Below are positions 61,399-64,000 of a DNA stretch of 64,000 nucleotides, piece by piece (position 1 is the first letter of the stretch; each line of letters opens with the position of its first letter). Source of the DNA: Janthinobacterium sp051380875 (lineage in GTDB: Bacteria > Pseudomonadota > Gammaproteobacteria > Burkholderiales > Burkholderiaceae_D); the NCBI RefSeq assembly GCF_051380875.1, contig NZ_JBNYXW010000011.1:1-64000 (forward strand), written 5' to 3'. The translations under genes and the position numbers were made by a program. The notes under the pieces were generated by a model. It saw only the letters and a list, made by a program, of their open reading frames with translations, ran no database searches and was not told the DNA's origin.

Positions 61399-62309
61399 GC
61401 CTGCAGCCAGTCTCTATGCACAAGGAAGTCAGTATACAACGCCGCTTCGGGACTGCCCGCTTCCGGGTGCCAGTCGTAACGCCACTTGACCACGGGCGGC
61501 ATCGACATCAGGATCGCTTCCGTGCGGCCACCCGACTGCAGGCCGAACAGGGTGCCGCGGTCGAACACCAGGTTGAACTCGACATAGCGTCCGCGCCGGT
61601 AGCACTGGAAATCGCGTTCGCGTTCGCCGTATGGCGTGTCCTTGCGCCGCGCCAGGATCGGCACGTAGGCATCGACAAAGGCGTTGCCGGCGCTGCGCAT
61701 CATCGCAAAGCTGTCGTCAAAGCCCAGGGCATTGAAATCGTCGAAGAAGATGCCGCCTGCGCCGCGTGCTTCGCGCCGGTGCTTCAGGTAGAAATAATCG
61801 TCGCACCACTGCTTGAATTTCGGATGCAGTTCCTCGCCAAATGGCGCCAGCGCATCATGGCACACCTGGTGAAAGTGCCTGACATCGCCCGCGTCGCCAT
61901 AATACGGCGTCAGATCCATGCCGCCGCCGAACCACCATACGGGTTCGCCTGCAGCATTCACGGTGCTAAAGAAGCGTACATTCATGTGCACCGTGGGTGC
62001 ATACGGGTTGCGCGGATGCAGCACCAGCGACACGCCCATCGCTTCCCACGCCTTGCCACCCAGTTCAGGGCGCGCGGCCGCTGCCGATGGCGGCAGTGCT
62101 GCGCCGGTGACGTGCGAAAAATTCACGCCGCCCCGCTCGAACACATTGCCTTCCTCGATCAGGCGCGAAATGCCACCGCCGCCCTCGGGGCGCTGCCAGG
62201 TATCGGTCAGGAACGGCATGCCGTCCTGCGCTTCGAGCGCCTGCACGATACGGCTTTGCAAATCGAGCAAATAGGCCTTGACGGCTGAAGGAGAGGGAAT
62301 TGACGACAT
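61395..62309 (-). CDS. hemF: Oxygen-dependent coproporphyrinogen III oxidase
   Basis: The 304-aa heme-pathway enzyme has FLTDTWQRPEGGGGISRLIEEGNVFERGGVNFSHVTG near the start, VWWFGGGMDLTPYY, the DYFYLKHRREARGAGGIFFDDF block and ECQR-like FQCYRRGRYVEFNLVFDRGTLFGLQSGGRTEAILMSMPP. The length is normal. ATG 62309 is preferred to TTG 62330. Heme supply fits the cytochrome-rich genome, but there is no operon link to the oxidase cluster. Confidence 0.95.
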   Translation of the reverse strand: MSSIPSPSAVKAYLLDLQSRIVQALEAQDGMPFLTDTWQRPEGGGGISRLIEEGNVFERGGVNFSHVTGAALPPSAAAARPELGGKAWEAMGVSLVLHPRNPYAPTVHMNVRFFSTVNAAGEPVWWFGGGMDLTPYYGDAGDVRHFHQVCHDALAPFGEELHPKFKQWCDDYFYLKHRREARGAGGIFFDDFNALGFDDSFAMMRSAGNAFVDAYVPILARRKDTPYGERERDFQCYRRGRYVEFNLVFDRGTLFGLQSGGRTEAILMSMPPVVKWRYDWHPEAGSPEAALYTDFLVHRDWLQA

Positions 62310-62412
62310 CGCGTGGGCCGACGAGGCCAAAATAAAAAAGTGAGGATGGATTGTACCCTGTTGCGGGTTTTTGTGATAGGGCGGGGCTTGGGCTGTGGCG
62401 AAACGAGGATAA

Positions 62413-62446
62413 GCAAGAGGGGCGTGCCTGGCAGCACACCCCTTGC
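62413..62446 (-). terminator. Probable terminator after purD
   Basis: Imperfect stem (gcaag...gcgtgc at 62413-62427 with gcacaccccttgc at 62434-62446) around a 6-nt loop, 5 bp beyond the purD stop on the minus strand. The T-tail is short. It separates purD from hemF. Confidence 0.55.
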
Positions 62447-62450
62447 TGTC

Positions 62451-63719
62451 TTAATGTTTCAGGCCGCGCCAGCCGATATCGCGGCGGTACTGCGCACCGT
62501 CGAAATGGATTTTTTCCACCGTTTCATACGCTTGCTTCTGCGCCATCTTGATGCTGTCGCCCAGACCCACCACGCATAGCACGCGGCCACCGTTGGTGAC
62601 CAGGCGCTCGCCCTCGATGCGGGTACCCGCATGGAAGGTGATGGCGTCCGGCGTTTCGGCCGGGATGTCGCCGATAGCCGTGCCCTTGACGGGATCGTCC
62701 GGGTAGCCTGCGGCTGCCATCACCACGCCGACGGCCGTGCGGCGGTCCCATTCCAGTTCCACCGCGTCCAGGGTGCCATTGACGGCGTGTTCCATCACGC
62801 TCACCAGGTCCGTCTTCAGGCGCGCCATGATCGGCTGCGTTTCCGGGTCGCCCATGCGGCAGTTGAATTCCAGCGTCTTCGGCGTGCCCTTGTCGTCGAT
62901 CATCAGGCCGGCGTACAAAAAGCCCGTAAACGTGATGCCATCCTTGGCCATGCCTTGAATGGTCGGCACGATGATTTCGCGCATGACGCGTGCATGCATG
63001 GCCGGCGTGACGATCGGCGCTGGCGAATAGGCGCCCATGCCGCCCGTGTTCGGGCCCTGGTCGTGGTCTTTCAGGCGTTTATGATCCTGGCTGGTGGCCA
63101 GCGGCAGGATGTTCTTGCCGTCGCACATGACGATGAAGCTCGCTTCTTCGCCGGCCAGGAATTGCTCGATGACGATACGCGCGCCGGCGTCGCCGAACTG
63201 GTTATCGGCCAGCATCATGTCGACTGCCTGATGGGCTTCTTCCAGAGTCATGGCAACGACGACGCCCTTGCCGGCGGCCAGGCCATCGGCCTTGATGACG
63301 ATGGGCGCGCCCATGGCGTCGATGTACGCATGCGCCGGGGCGAGGTCGGAAAACGTCTGGTAGGCAGCCGTCGGGATGCCGTGGCGCTGCATGAAGGCCT
63401 TGGCGAAGTCTTTCGACGATTCCAGTTGCGCCGCCTCTTTGGTCGGGCCAAAGATTTTCAGGCCGCGCGAGCGGAACAGGTTGACGATGCCCGCTGCCAG
63501 CGGCACTTCCGGACCGACCACGGTCAGGCTGATGTGTTCCTGCTGAACGAAGTCGGCCAGCAATTGCGGGTCGCTGATGTCGAGATTGACCAGGCGCGCA
63601 TCGCGCGCGGTGCCGCCATTGCCCGGCGCGACATACACCATCTGTATGCGTTCGGACTGGGCCAGTTTCCAGGCCAGGGCGTGTTCGCGGCCGCCAGAGC
63701 CGACTACCAGAATTTTCAT
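62451..63719 (-). CDS. purD: Phosphoribosylamine-glycine ligase
   Basis: The 422-aa ATP-grasp enzyme of purine synthesis has the N-terminal MKILVVGSGGREHALAWKLAQS, VVGPEVPLAAGIV, the PTAAYQTF/VIKADGLAAGKGVVVA ATP-grasp region, CDGKNILPLATSQDHKRL, NTGGMGAYSPAP and LEFNCRMGDPETQPIM. Full length. It lies 60 bp after yebC on the same strand. Confidence 0.96.
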   Translation of the reverse strand: MKILVVGSGGREHALAWKLAQSERIQMVYVAPGNGGTARDARLVNLDISDPQLLADFVQQEHISLTVVGPEVPLAAGIVNLFRSRGLKIFGPTKEAAQLESSKDFAKAFMQRHGIPTAAYQTFSDLAPAHAYIDAMGAPIVIKADGLAAGKGVVVAMTLEEAHQAVDMMLADNQFGDAGARIVIEQFLAGEEASFIVMCDGKNILPLATSQDHKRLKDHDQGPNTGGMGAYSPAPIVTPAMHARVMREIIVPTIQGMAKDGITFTGFLYAGLMIDDKGTPKTLEFNCRMGDPETQPIMARLKTDLVSVMEHAVNGTLDAVELEWDRRTAVGVVMAAAGYPDDPVKGTAIGDIPAETPDAITFHAGTRIEGERLVTNGGRVLCVVGLGDSIKMAQKQAYETVEKIHFDGAQYRRDIGWRGLKH

Positions 63720-63779
63720 AGGGACCGTTCGTTCAGTGTGGGTTGCAGGGCAGGCGTGCTGCCCTTGTGTGCAGAGTGA

Positions 63780-64000
63780 TTAATTCTCTATTAAGGCGTT
63801 CGTGAAAACTTCCTGGACATCGTCCAGCAGTTCCAGCGCATCGATCAGCTTTTGCATCTTGATGGCGTCGTCGCCCGTATAAACAGTTTCCGTCGCCGGT
63901 TTCATGATGACTTCGGCCACTTCGGCCTTGAATCCGGCCGCTTCCAGCGCTTCCTTGACGGTGGCGAAATCATGCACGGGGGTCAGCACTTCGAAGCCGC
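63780..64000 (-). CDS. yebC: YebC/PmpR-family protein, 3' part (runs off the window)
   Basis: The visible 73 or so C-terminal residues (GFKAEVAEVIMKPATETVYTGDDAIKMQKLIDALELLDDVQEVFTNALIEN) match the end of YebC/PmpR proteins, DNA-binding regulators also linked to translation through proline-rich stretches. The start lies beyond 64000. The YebC-purD order is conserved in Burkholderiales. Confidence 0.9.
   Translation of the reverse strand, partial: GFEVLTPVHDFATVKEALEAAGFKAEVAEVIMKPATETVYTGDDAIKMQKLIDALELLDDVQEVFTNALIEN

Noticed and set aside
62631..63779. 382-codon plus-strand frame
   Set aside because: Antisense shadow of purD with biased composition.
1..64000. CRISPR array, tRNA or rRNA genes
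   Set aside because: No regularly spaced repeats and no recognisable tRNA or rRNA sequence was seen by eye; a tRNAscan/CRISPR search would be needed to exclude them fully.

Overview
The window reads as a chromosomal segment of a GC-rich betaproteobacterium, most likely an Oxalobacteraceae member (Janthinobacterium/Duganella/Massilia type). I infer this from protein character and gene order (dnaE next to trhO; rng-maf-rlmH-rsfS-nadD-hemF-purD-yebC); no database search was possible. Two backbone blocks (about 1-30010 and 57408-64000) flank a visibly more AT-rich 27.4 kb integrated element.

Left backbone. Positions 1-3130 are a decaying surface-polysaccharide locus: an IS66 fragment, an intact membrane-bound nucleotide-sugar 4,6-dehydratase, and frameshifted remnants of a sugar-phosphate transferase and an epimerase. 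Then come trhO and dnaE; a group of small or conserved genes (DUF6139, VirK/YbjX, universal stress protein, MipA/OmpV); an OmpR-type two-component pair with 11-bp-spaced repeats in its promoter; a MASE1 histidine kinase with a FixJ-like regulator; envelope genes (glycosyltransferase 9, msbA, O-antigen ligase-like); a short malic enzyme divergent from a LacI regulator with two operator-like sites between them; and a six-gene cytochrome c / b(o/a)3-type oxidase operon that includes a 57-aa subunit. A LysE transporter and an AraC regulator end this block.

Integrated element, 30019-57431. A P4-type tyrosine integrase sits just inside the left end. The 3' end of rng is present twice, at 30010-30033 and 57408-57431, as 24-bp copies with two mismatches. 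Both copies encode the same C-terminal residues, so the element uses the end of rng as its attachment site and restores the protein. The right end carries a maintenance module (AlpA-type regulator, RecA-like ATPase, filamentous-phage gene II/X-type initiator), which suggests a satellite-like or replicating integrative element. In between is cargo: small hypothetical genes, an IS3-family and an IS481-family insertion sequence, a second tyrosine recombinase, and a defence block at 38431-50484. That block holds a GmrSD-like DUF262/DUF1524 nuclease with a DUF5655 tail, a BcgI-like restriction-modification pair, a DUF6471 protein, an OLD-nuclease/UvrD-helicase pair resembling Gabija, and a DUF6602 predicted nuclease whose promoter lies inside a perfect inverted repeat.

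Right backbone. rng, maf, rlmH, rsfS, nadD and hemF are tightly packed on the minus strand, followed by purD and the 3' part of a yebC-type gene that runs off the window. No tRNA, rRNA or CRISPR array was seen.
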